A stretch of DNA of 15,761 bases from Christensenella sp. UBA2853. GTDB taxonomy: Bacteria > Bacillota > Clostridia > Christensenellales > Aristaeellaceae. Position numbers and translations under genes: made by a program. The stretch is from positions 115,110 through 130,870 of the forward strand of contig DEFL01000062.1 of NCBI GenBank assembly GCA_002350845.1, in the 5' to 3' direction. A model generated the notes under the pieces. It did not search any database. It saw only the letters and a list, made by a program, of their open reading frames with translations, and was not told the DNA's origin. This document shows, in pieces, positions 1 through 6,115 of this stretch; the stretch's first letter is position 1; each line of letters begins with the position of its first letter.

Positions 1-1289
1 CCGCTGTAATAGGTTTCAGCTGCCTGTGCATCCATGCCGGCAAACACACGGGTTTTGGTGGTGACGGCGATATAGGACCCGGCTGCTTCATAGGCAGGCT
101 CATCGGGAACTTCCGGTGCTTCCTCCTGAGGCACCTCAGGTTCAGCAGGAAGATCTTCTGGGGTTTCAGTGCTTTCCTCAGGATTCTCTGCCGTTTCAGG
201 ATCCGCCGAAGGCTCCTCATGCACGGTTTCCTGAGGCTCATCCTGCATGGTCTCCTGAGGTTCATTCGCAGGGGTTTCCTCTTCGGAAGCAGGTTGTTCT
301 GCCGGATCGGTTTCCGGCAAGGGCTCGTCTTCCACCGGATCAGCAGGAAGCTCAGTCTCTTCCGGATCGGTTTCAACAGGTTCCTCTGCTGTAGTGCTTA
401 CAGGCTCATTTTCTGCAGAAGAAGTATCCACAGGCTCTTCCACAATCTGTGGATCTGTCTCAGCAGCAGGATAGCTTCCGTTCACCAGGAACAGACTCAT
501 CATGCCAATCGCAGTCTCTCCCTGAGCTACAGGGAGGAAGCTGATATCCTCGATGTCCTCATCCAGCAGGAATTTCTCGTCCAGATTCTTCGCTGAAACA
601 AAACCGCTGACCACGTTTCCATCCGAATCCATGAACCAGACCTTCACGGTTTCCTCGTCTGTGAACTTGGTCGCCAGAAGCAGGAAAACATCATTGGTCG
701 TGGAGAAAACGAGGGTATCCGCATCCAGCTTTGCATTGCCGAATACATCCGTTTGTCTCACCGTCGCCACGTAGATGTGGCCATAGGTATCGATCGCCGC
801 CTGCAAAGGATGACGATCATCCGGAGCCGGTTTCTCTGCTTCCGGTTCAGTTTCAGCAGGTGTTTCCGCTGTCGGTTCCTCAATCGGGATTTCATCAGCT
901 GACATCGGCTCTTCCGTAGCTTCAGCCGGCTGTGTCTCCTCAGACTGCGTGGCCGGTTCCTCCTGGGACACTTCTTCCTGAGATGTTTCCGTCTCCGGCA
1001 CAGTTTCTGAGGCGGAAGGCGTCTCTTCAGCCGGTACCTGCTCTGCCGGCACTTCCGTCTCCGGCAAAGTTTCGCTGACAGGATCGCTTTCGGGTTCAGA
1101 TGTCTCCGTATCCATGACGGTCGCAGTTTCCTGTTCGGGCACTGCTTCGGCATCCTCTGGGATTACTTCAACGCTGATGTCCTCCTCCGGAATCACCGCA
1201 TCCTCCGCCATTGCACTCATCGGCATACAGGTCAATACCATGAGCACCGACATAATGAGCGCGGTGAATCGCTTGAATCTCGCTTGCAT
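1..1289 (-). CDS. Secreted Glu/Pro-rich surface protein, partial (C-terminus beyond window)
   Basis: The frame is open from an ATG at 1289 to the window edge (429 codons plus 2 bases), with GGAGG seven bases upstream of the ATG. The first 28 residues form a classic signal peptide: basic start MQARFKRF, a hydrophobic core, and probable cleavage after AMA. Residues 30-155 and 277-398 are low-complexity Glu/Pro/Thr/Ser stalks. Between them, about residues 156-275, is a compact non-repetitive segment with a YVATVRQTDVFG stretch. Near the window edge YIAVTTKTRVFAG resembles that stretch, so a second copy of the module probably begins there; an SH3-like fold is a guess. The gene starts 12 bases after the sortase stop, so it is probably that enzyme's substrate, anchored to the cell wall. 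The sorting motif would be in the missing C-terminus. Role (adhesin or mating-surface protein) is inferred. Confidence 0.85.
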   Translation of the reverse strand, partial: MQARFKRFTALIMSVLMVLTCMPMSAMAEDAVIPEEDISVEVIPEDAEAVPEQETATVMDTETSEPESDPVSETLPETEVPAEQVPAEETPSASETVPETETSQEEVSQEEPATQSEETQPAEATEEPMSADEIPIEEPTAETPAETEPEAEKPAPDDRHPLQAAIDTYGHIYVATVRQTDVFGNAKLDADTLVFSTTNDVFLLLATKFTDEETVKVWFMDSDGNVVSGFVSAKNLDEKFLLDEDIEDISFLPVAQGETAIGMMSLFLVNGSYPAAETDPQIVEEPVDTSSAENEPVSTTAEEPVETDPEETELPADPVEDEPLPETDPAEQPASEEETPANEPQETMQDEPQETVHEEPSADPETAENPEESTETPEDLPAEPEVPQEEAPEVPDEPAYEAAGSYIAVTTKTRVFAGMDAQAAETYYS

Positions 1290-1301
1290 TTGCAAACCTC
1301 C

Positions 1302-2345
1302 TTATTCTTGTACAGCCATGACAATGAGCCGCCCGCTGGCTCCGCCATAGCTGCGATCACAGGTGATCAGGGTCAGGATGTTGTCCTCAGCCGTCACCTG
1401 AACACCGGTATCAACCATGGACTTTTTGACGGCGCGATTGATGAAGCGCATGAAGCTCTCATCGCTTGAAAAGGAAGCTGTCGCAGCGTCCCAATCGCTG
1501 ACCTTCATGTTGAGCACCGCAAAGACGCGGTAAGTGCGTTCTCCATACAGACTGTTCACGCGGATCAGACTGTGCGCAGCACAGTAGGAGGCCTCTTTGT
1601 AATCCATCAGGGTGCTGAACATGGCGTCACTATGGCTGATGTGATGGCCATAGATCGCTATGTTCCTGCTGGGCGTCTGGTAATCTGAGCTTTTCAGAGA
1701 AAACAGACAGCCCAGCTTGCTTTCCTTTCCGGTAAACAGGTGATGCAGGTAATACTCCGTGTTATCCGAACGGACAACGGGGTAATTGATCTTTGTTCCC
1801 GGAATCGTCAGCCAGGCGACAAAATCCCTGTTCTGAGAAAGGCACGCCTCCAGATTGATGCCGGAGGCTGGCTGTGTTGGCACTGCCGTTGGAATCACAG
1901 GCTTTTTTGTTGGAGCAGCTGTGACCACAGCGGTCGGTGTGGTAGTTTCATCCGTTCTCAGATCGGGACTTTCCGTTATCTCCGGCGCTTCGGTCGCTTC
2001 CTGTACATCGGCAGGTGCTGGCGATACAGGCGGTTCCTCCGTATTTTCCAGGCTTTCGCTTGCCTCAGGCTCCGTTTCGGGGAAATCCAATACCACAGCA
2101 GAGGATTCGTCCTGATTCTCCTGAGGCGTTTCTTCTGTTGGCGTTTCTGTCCTCTTCGGGATCGGCAGCACCGGCCCAGGACTGATTTCCGGCGGCATGT
2201 ATTCCATTGCCAGATCCTCATACGCTTCCTCATCCGCCTGATAGGAGGAAACCTGTGTGACCACAGGGTAGAAGAAGAGGAGCAGACCAAGCAGGAACAT
2301 CAGAGCGGCCAGCTCGAAGTCCTGTTTCTTTGATTGCTTATGCAC
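1302..2345 (-). CDS. srtB: Class B sortase with long N-terminal stalk
   Basis: Membrane-bound transpeptidase that cleaves a sorting motif on secreted proteins and joins them to the cell wall. It has 347 residues: a short basic tail, one membrane segment (about 11-30), a Glu/Pro/Thr-rich linker (about 50-160), then the sortase domain. The catalytic triad is visible as His234 in YGHH, Cys329 in TLITC and Arg339 in SGR; the wide C-to-R spacing and helix-rich region before Cys are typical of class B. Usual class B sortases are about 230-260 residues, so the extra length is the linker. The start is GTG with GGAG seven bases upstream; a nearby ATG at 2350 is out of frame. It lies just after a terminator that ends parB transcription and 12 bases before the surface-protein gene, its likely substrate. 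Confidence 0.9.
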   Translation of the reverse strand: MHKQSKKQDFELAALMFLLGLLLFFYPVVTQVSSYQADEEAYEDLAMEYMPPEISPGPVLPIPKRTETPTEETPQENQDESSAVVLDFPETEPEASESLENTEEPPVSPAPADVQEATEAPEITESPDLRTDETTTPTAVVTAAPTKKPVIPTAVPTQPASGINLEACLSQNRDFVAWLTIPGTKINYPVVRSDNTEYYLHHLFTGKESKLGCLFSLKSSDYQTPSRNIAIYGHHISHSDAMFSTLMDYKEASYCAAHSLIRVNSLYGERTYRVFAVLNMKVSDWDAATASFSSDESFMRFINRAVKKSMVDTGVQVTAEDNILTLITCDRSYGGASGRLIVMAVQE

Positions 2346-2360
2346 TTCATCACTCCAATC

Positions 2361-2389
2361 AAAAAGCGCACATCACAATCGACGTGCGC
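2361..2389 (-). terminator. Intrinsic terminator between parB and the sortase gene
   Basis: On the minus strand, GCGCACGTC pairs with GATGTGCGC (9 bp, one G-U) around a small loop, followed by TTTTT. It begins right at the parB stop and ends about 16 bases before the sortase GTG, so it should reduce read-through into the sortase and surface-protein genes. Confidence 0.7.
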
Positions 2390-3322
2390 CTATCGTTCCT
2401 GGGCCTGCTGGCGTTTTTTCAGCCAGCTGTCCAGAAGTCTTATGATGACATTCTCCATTTGTTTGGCCGTGTAGGATTTGGGGAAATACTTTTTCAGGGT
2501 GTCGTGACTCAACGTAACGGAATTGTAGAGCGGCTTCTTTTCCTCGGATATGATCTTATGGACCGTATCCTCGGTAAGCGTGCCTTCCTTGCTTTCCTGC
2601 TTGATCCGCTGCGCCTGGGAGAGTGATGGTGTCTGCTGCGTTTCATCCAGCGCTCGCTCCACCCATTCCTGCTCCTGTGGTTTCAGGAAGGAAAGCTCGA
2701 CTGCCGGGGTAAACCCAAGCTCACCGTTATCTACCTTGTCTCGGAGTGGTTCAGTCAGCTCATTCAGGCGAATGAAACGCTGAACCTGTCGAGGACTTTC
2801 ACCGGCGTCGTCGGCAACAATATCCCTTGCTTCTCTCTGATCCAACTTCTGGCCAATTTGGCCAGAAGTTAAATCGTGCCGTTTTCCTTGGTGTTTCAGC
2901 GCTTCCAGCTTCATCTGATAAGCCTTTGCGCGTTCGCTTGGCAGGATATTCTCACGCTGAAGATTGCTGTCCACCATGATAATCGTGGCCTCGTCATCAT
3001 CCAGATCGCGGACAATGGCAGGAATCTCTTCGACCCCGGCCAGCTCACAGGCTCGTTTCCGCCTGTGCCCGGACACGATCTCATAGCTTCCGTCATCCAT
3101 GGGACGCACGATGATGGGCACCAGTACGCCGTATTCCCGGATGCTTTCCACGGTTTCCTTCATCCGGTCATCATCCACAACACGGAACGGATGATCCTTG
3201 AATGGCACAAGCACGGAAAGAGAAAGCTGTTGAATCCGCTGATTGCCGCCCTGACGGGTTTCTTCCGTAGAGAAGATACTATCGAATGAAGCCAGTTCGA
3301 TGTTTTTGCCGCTGCTCTTCAA
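2390..3322 (-). CDS. parB: ParB-like partition protein
   Basis: Centromere-binding CTPase of a ParAB partition system. In 310 residues the N-terminal ParB/Srx domain (about 33-135) shows the nucleotide-binding motifs SGHRRKRACELAG (84-96) and NLQRENILPSERA (120-132). It is followed by a helix-turn-helix region (about 160-197, ESPRQVQRFIRL) and a basic C-terminal segment (YFPKSYTAKQ to the end) that probably dimerises. The start is TTG with GGAGG nine bases upstream, and it overlaps the end of parA by 44 bases, so the two are translationally coupled. The gene ends at a strong terminator. No classical 16-bp parS is evident in the window; see the inverted repeats at 10347-10482 for a candidate site. 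Confidence 0.92.
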   Translation of the reverse strand: MKSSGKNIELASFDSIFSTEETRQGGNQRIQQLSLSVLVPFKDHPFRVVDDDRMKETVESIREYGVLVPIIVRPMDDGSYEIVSGHRRKRACELAGVEEIPAIVRDLDDDEATIIMVDSNLQRENILPSERAKAYQMKLEALKHQGKRHDLTSGQIGQKLDQREARDIVADDAGESPRQVQRFIRLNELTEPLRDKVDNGELGFTPAVELSFLKPQEQEWVERALDETQQTPSLSQAQRIKQESKEGTLTEDTVHKIISEEKKPLYNSVTLSHDTLKKYFPKSYTAKQMENVIIRLLDSWLKKRQQAQER

Positions 3323-4100
3323 TCTGTAGCACCTCCTTTGTCAAGGCGTGGTAGGCCTGAGCCACCTTGCCTCCGGGATCATGCTCAAAGATGCTGGTGC
3401 CTTCAGCGCTGATCTCCGCAGCTCTGACAGATCTGGGAATCTCCGCATCAAAGATCCTGATTCTGCTGCCGTAGGTCTCCCGAAGCAGTGCCGTGATCTC
3501 CTTGCTGTTGTTGGTTCTGCTGTCAACCATGGTCAGCAGCACACCGTCAATCTTCAGTCTGTGATTGATGTTCTGCTTCACACGGGCAACAGTTCCTAAC
3601 AGCTGCTCCACACCTTTGATGGACAGGTACTGCGCCTGAACAGGAATGATGATCCGATCCGCGGCTGCCAGCGCGTTGATCGTCAGCATTCCAAGAGAAG
3701 GACTGCAGTCCAGCAGGATATGATCGTAATCCTTGCTGTAATTCGCCAGCACCCGTTTCAGCGTGGTTTCCCGGCTCATGGCATTAACCAGAGACACCTC
3801 CATACCAGCCAGCGAGATATTGGCCGGAAGAAGATCTACGCCTTCTTCATGATGCAGAATGCCTCCCGGGTCAATCGGACTGTCGCTCAGCACGGCTGTC
3901 ATCTGATCTGCCAGCGTTACCGGAAGCGTATCCGGCTGCGGGTGTCCCAGACTGATCGTCAGGGAGCCCTGCGGGTCACAGTCCACCAGCAGAACTCTTT
4001 TCCCTTCACGAGCCAGATCTACACCAAGGTTGACGCAGCTGGTGGTTTTGCCGGTACCGCCCTTCTGATTGACAATACCGATGATGCTTGCTCCGCCCAT
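3279..4100 (-). CDS. parA: ParA-family partition ATPase
   Basis: Walker-type ATPase that positions plasmid or element copies together with ParB. The 273-residue protein has the deviant Walker A KGGTGKTT at residues 13-20, the A' motif VLLVDCDPQGS and Walker B HILLDCSPSLG, all standard for ParA/Soj; there is no long N-terminal DNA-binding extension. I start it at the ATG at 4100, seven bases after GGAGG; a TTG at 4106 is in frame but sits only one base from that site. It is followed by parB with an overlap and preceded by a hypothetical gene. A 17-codon frame fills the gap to that gene. Confidence 0.94.
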   Translation of the reverse strand: MGGASIIGIVNQKGGTGKTTSCVNLGVDLAREGKRVLLVDCDPQGSLTISLGHPQPDTLPVTLADQMTAVLSDSPIDPGGILHHEEGVDLLPANISLAGMEVSLVNAMSRETTLKRVLANYSKDYDHILLDCSPSLGMLTINALAAADRIIIPVQAQYLSIKGVEQLLGTVARVKQNINHRLKIDGVLLTMVDSRTNNSKEITALLRETYGSRIRIFDAEIPRSVRAAEISAEGTSIFEHDPGGKVAQAYHALTKEVLQIEEQRQKHRTGFIR

Positions 4101-4102
4101 GA

Positions 4103-4156
4103 TCAAACCTCCTTCGTATTAGCCATGCAGCAGCCCACGCAGATGAAGCGGATCAC
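4103..4156 (-). CDS. Possible 17-residue linking peptide upstream of parA
   Basis: GTG at 4156 overlaps the TGA of the upstream gene (GTGA) and the frame, MIRFICVGCCMANTKEV, stops two bases before the parA ATG. It could couple translation of the two genes. The spacing from GGAG to this GTG is only two bases and the peptide is very short, so it may be chance. Its three cysteines are the only notable feature. Confidence 0.2.
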   Translation of the reverse strand: MIRFICVGCCMANTKEV

Positions 4157-4617
4157 CGCTCCATACTGTAGCTGCGGCGCGGCTTCGGCTTGCTAGGAGC
4201 AGCAGTTTCCTGCCTCGAACCGCCAGGCGCATCGATCGCATGGCCCTGTTCCTGGGTCTTGTAAGATTCGACCATTGCCTTCAGCTCGATGTTCGTCACG
4301 CTGCGCCTCTGCTTTTCATAGATGCCCTTTCCACTTTCATCGTACCCGGTACGGACATCCCTGCTGACAGTGGTACTGCCATTAAGGGGAAGCTTCATCC
4401 ACAGCCCTTTTCCGTAATGGTTTTCATGAACAGCTTTTGCCGGCACAACGAAGGACTGCCAGGGCGATTTGTCCTGCGGGTCTCTGTTGGGAATCTGAAT
4501 CCGCATATACTGCGTTCCATCCTTGCCGGTGAAGGGCTGTGCCAGCCCTTTGCCGAACTTGATCGCAATTTCGCTTTCCTGACTGTTCTGATTAGGGGTG
4601 TTCTTCATTTCAGACAT
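4153..4617 (-). CDS. Conserved hypothetical protein of the partition operon
   Basis: A 154-residue soluble protein with no signal peptide or membrane segment. I do not recognise a named domain. Residues about 17-115 look like a compact beta-rich fold (IAIKFGKGLAQPF, QYMRIQIPN, WQSFVVPAKAV, GLWMKLPLNG). The tail from about 125 is polar, ending KPKPRRSYSMER with a basic patch that might contact nucleic acid. AAGGAA lies seven bases before the ATG. It is the first gene after the 4620-4860 control gap and leads into parA, so a role in partition or in handling element DNA is plausible but unproven. A single-stranded-DNA-binding-like fold is one possibility I cannot confirm. Confidence 0.8.
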   Translation of the reverse strand: MSEMKNTPNQNSQESEIAIKFGKGLAQPFTGKDGTQYMRIQIPNRDPQDKSPWQSFVVPAKAVHENHYGKGLWMKLPLNGSTTVSRDVRTGYDESGKGIYEKQRRSVTNIELKAMVESYKTQEQGHAIDAPGGSRQETAAPSKPKPRRSYSMER

Positions 4618-4740
4618 ACTTTGTTCCTTTCGGCGATGCGCTCGCTATGTTCTTTAAGCAGGCTTCAGACAAAAATCGATACGCTCAAGATCAAGCCTCC
4701 TTCCATGAACCTTTGGGGAGAAAATCATCTGTCGGAAGGG

Positions 4741-4775
4741 CAAAAGAAAAGCACCAGGCAGCTTTGCCTGATGCT
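4741..4775 (-). terminator. Intrinsic terminator/attenuator upstream of the par operon
   Basis: Minus-strand AGCATCAGGCA and TGCCTGGTGCT pair over 11 bp (one U-G) around a four-base AAGC loop, followed by TTTTCTTTT. It lies 85 bases after the stop of the 4860-5318 gene and about 20-25 bases after a good -10 box (4801-4806). It therefore ends the replication operon and may also attenuate the par-operon promoter. Confidence 0.8.
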
Positions 4776-4800
4776 CTCTCGTCCTTCTTTGACAGCTTAC

Positions 4801-4809
4801 AGTATAGCA
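4801..4809 (-). promoter_or_regulatory. Extended -10 promoter reading towards the par operon
   Basis: The minus strand shows TG-C-TATACT, an extended -10 element with a consensus-like hexamer; no good -35 is seen at 17 bases. Transcription would start near 4795 and meet the terminator at 4741-4775 within about 20 bases. A short hairpin-capable stretch, TTGGC-N10-GCCAA, lies just upstream at about 4838-4857 and could be an operator. Confidence 0.5.
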
Positions 4810-4859
4810 GGTATTGCCCCGGGCGTCTCGCGACTTTTGGCGACATCGGGTGCCAACTT

Positions 4860-5318
4860 TTAAGACTCCTTATTTGCCGGCCATGGCACGTCTCCGTGCT
4901 CAACCAAATCGTTCAGAATGAGCTGAAACGCGTCCAGCGCATCTTTCAGTCTGCGCTCAATCTGCCGCTTGGACAGAAACAGCATATTCCCAATCTCTTT
5001 CGTGGATCTTCTTTCGACAAACTTTCCGGAGAGCACGCTCGCGTATTCCGGCTTCATCTGATCCAGGATGATCAGGATTTCTCTCCGCCGTTTTGTCAGT
5101 TGGTTCCGAAGCTCTGAGATTTCTTCCTCAATGTCCAGAACCATCGCCATCGTATCCTGCATAGCACTGACATTCTTGGTATGCGAAACCTGTTCCTTAT
5201 CCATAGGAGCAGTAATGCTGCTCATTGTGTCGCGCAGGTGCTGCGCCTGCCGGGTTTTGATCTGTATTCTGATCTCAATCGTCCTGAGAGAATCCAAATA
5301 ATCAAATGCCATCATCAT
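4860..5318 (-). CDS. ArpU/sigma-region-4-like transcriptional regulator
   Basis: A 152-residue protein made of a helical, probably coiled-coil part (about 55-90, rich in Glu/Arg/Leu) and a C-terminal helix-turn-helix (about 101-131: VERRSTKEIGNMLFLSKRQIERR) resembling sigma-70 region 4. This is the layout of ArpU/DUF1492-type regulators that control late genes in phages and mobile elements of Bacillota. Of three consecutive ATG codons I choose the first (5318), nine bases after GGAGG; longer in-frame starts lie inside the upstream gene and lack a ribosome site. It overlaps the upstream gene by 17 bases and is the last gene before the 4620-4860 gap. The target promoter is unknown; the one at 4801 is a natural candidate. 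Confidence 0.82.
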   Translation of the reverse strand: MMMAFDYLDSLRTIEIRIQIKTRQAQHLRDTMSSITAPMDKEQVSHTKNVSAMQDTMAMVLDIEEEISELRNQLTKRRREILIILDQMKPEYASVLSGKFVERRSTKEIGNMLFLSKRQIERRLKDALDAFQLILNDLVEHGDVPWPANKES

Positions 5319-5586
5319 TCCCAAATACCTCCATATCAAGCATCTCCAGAATTGCGGCTCCGTTGTCCATCCCACTGAGTGCGCGGTACCAATCCCCAAG
5401 GAAGAAACGGCTGATTGAGGTCATCTGCTGTCGAATGCGTTTCCGTTCAAGCTCGCTTCCACTCACATCGCTTTTTCTGGCCAAATGCCTGTAATCGTCT
5501 GCCGCCTGCTTAATCACAGCAATTGCAAGCTCCCGATAAGGGTCGCAGGGTTGACGATCAGTCCCCACAGCATGGATCAGCTTCAT
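5302..5586 (-). CDS. Small conserved mobile-element protein (94 aa)
   Basis: A short helical protein with the pattern DYRHLA, a basic ELERKRIRQQM helix, then FFLGDWYRALSGMDNGAAILEML. Small proteins with an FF-x-x-x-W core commonly sit just upstream of ArpU-like regulators in Bacillota phages and integrative elements; no function is established to my knowledge. The start at 5586 follows GGAGG by six bases and forms an ATGA overlap with the preceding stop, so translation is coupled. A longer in-frame version begins at 5634 inside the upstream gene and is unlikely. Confidence 0.75.
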   Translation of the reverse strand: MKLIHAVGTDRQPCDPYRELAIAVIKQAADDYRHLARKSDVSGSELERKRIRQQMTSISRFFLGDWYRALSGMDNGAAILEMLDMEVFGNDDGI

Positions 5587-5864
5587 TCGTGTCCTCCCAT
5601 CCCAATCGTGTTTGTCACTATGGGTCTCGGCCAAGCCTTCACCCAGGTCAGCGTGCTGTAATACGCTTCACGTTTCCTGTTGCGGATCTCTTTGCTCTGC
5701 ATGGCCTTCTCCTTTTTTCTCTGAGCCGCGGCAGCCGCAGCGGCTTCATCTGCTCTCTTCTGCTTTTGTGCAGCCAGTCTTCTCTGCTTCCGTTCCTCAT
5801 AAGCAATATGTGCAAAAGCGGCACCTGCCGTAGGATCTGCGTAACGTTCACTGTTCCTGTACAA
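5583..5864 (-). CDS. Small Ala/Lys/Arg-rich hypothetical protein (93 aa)
   Basis: Begins MYRNSERYADPTAGAAFAHI, followed by a highly charged helix with a run of seven alanines (about residues 45-52) and KKEKAMQSKEIRNRKRE, then a short C-terminal tail. The composition suggests a long exposed helix. The start is TTG at 5864, nine bases after GGGAGG; the longer in-frame start at 5915 lies inside the upstream gene without a ribosome site. It overlaps the upstream stop by 17 bases and the downstream start by 4 bases, so it sits in a tightly coupled run of small genes. Function unknown. Confidence 0.7.
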   Translation of the reverse strand: MYRNSERYADPTAGAAFAHIAYEERKQRRLAAQKQKRADEAAAAAAAQRKKEKAMQSKEIRNRKREAYYSTLTWVKAWPRPIVTNTIGMGGHE

Positions 5865-6111
5865 ATTCAGCGACCTCCCTTGTCTTCTCTTTTGCCTTAA
5901 ATTCCATGTATTCATAGATAGCCAGCAGAAGGCTGCGCATCAGCGGATAGTCCTTCCATTTCGCATCCAGCTCGCCGACATCCTTAGCCGCGGACATCCA
6001 CCAGTCCACAGCGTTCTCATCCTGATTGGCAGGCGGCAGGCAATGATCCGAAAAATACTGGTATGCTTCCTTGAAAATCTGCCATTCCTCATTGGTTACA
6101 TTGCCATGCAT
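5848..6111 (-). CDS. Small acidic hypothetical protein (87 aa)
   Basis: A mainly helical protein: MHGNVTNEEWQIFKEAYQYF, then VDWWMSAAKDVGELDAKW, ending in a helical EYMEFKAKEKTREVAEF segment. No domain recognised. The ATG at 6111 is four bases after the primase-helicase stop and eight bases after GGAG; upstream in-frame starts lie inside the primase gene. Its place directly after the replication genes suggests an accessory role in element maintenance, but this is context only. Confidence 0.72.
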   Translation of the reverse strand: MHGNVTNEEWQIFKEAYQYFSDHCLPPANQDENAVDWWMSAAKDVGELDAKWKDYPLMRSLLLAIYEYMEFKAKEKTREVAEFVQEQ

Positions 6112-6115
6112 GCGC

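Noticed and set aside
758..1153. Arg/Lys-rich minus-strand frame inside the surface-protein gene
   Set aside because: It is the shifted-frame shadow of the Glu/Pro-rich repeats of the surface protein, which has a signal peptide and a good ribosome site.
4691..4903. Minus-strand 70-codon frame across the gap before the par operon
   Set aside because: It runs through the promoter and terminator and has no ribosome site; the gap is better explained as regulatory.
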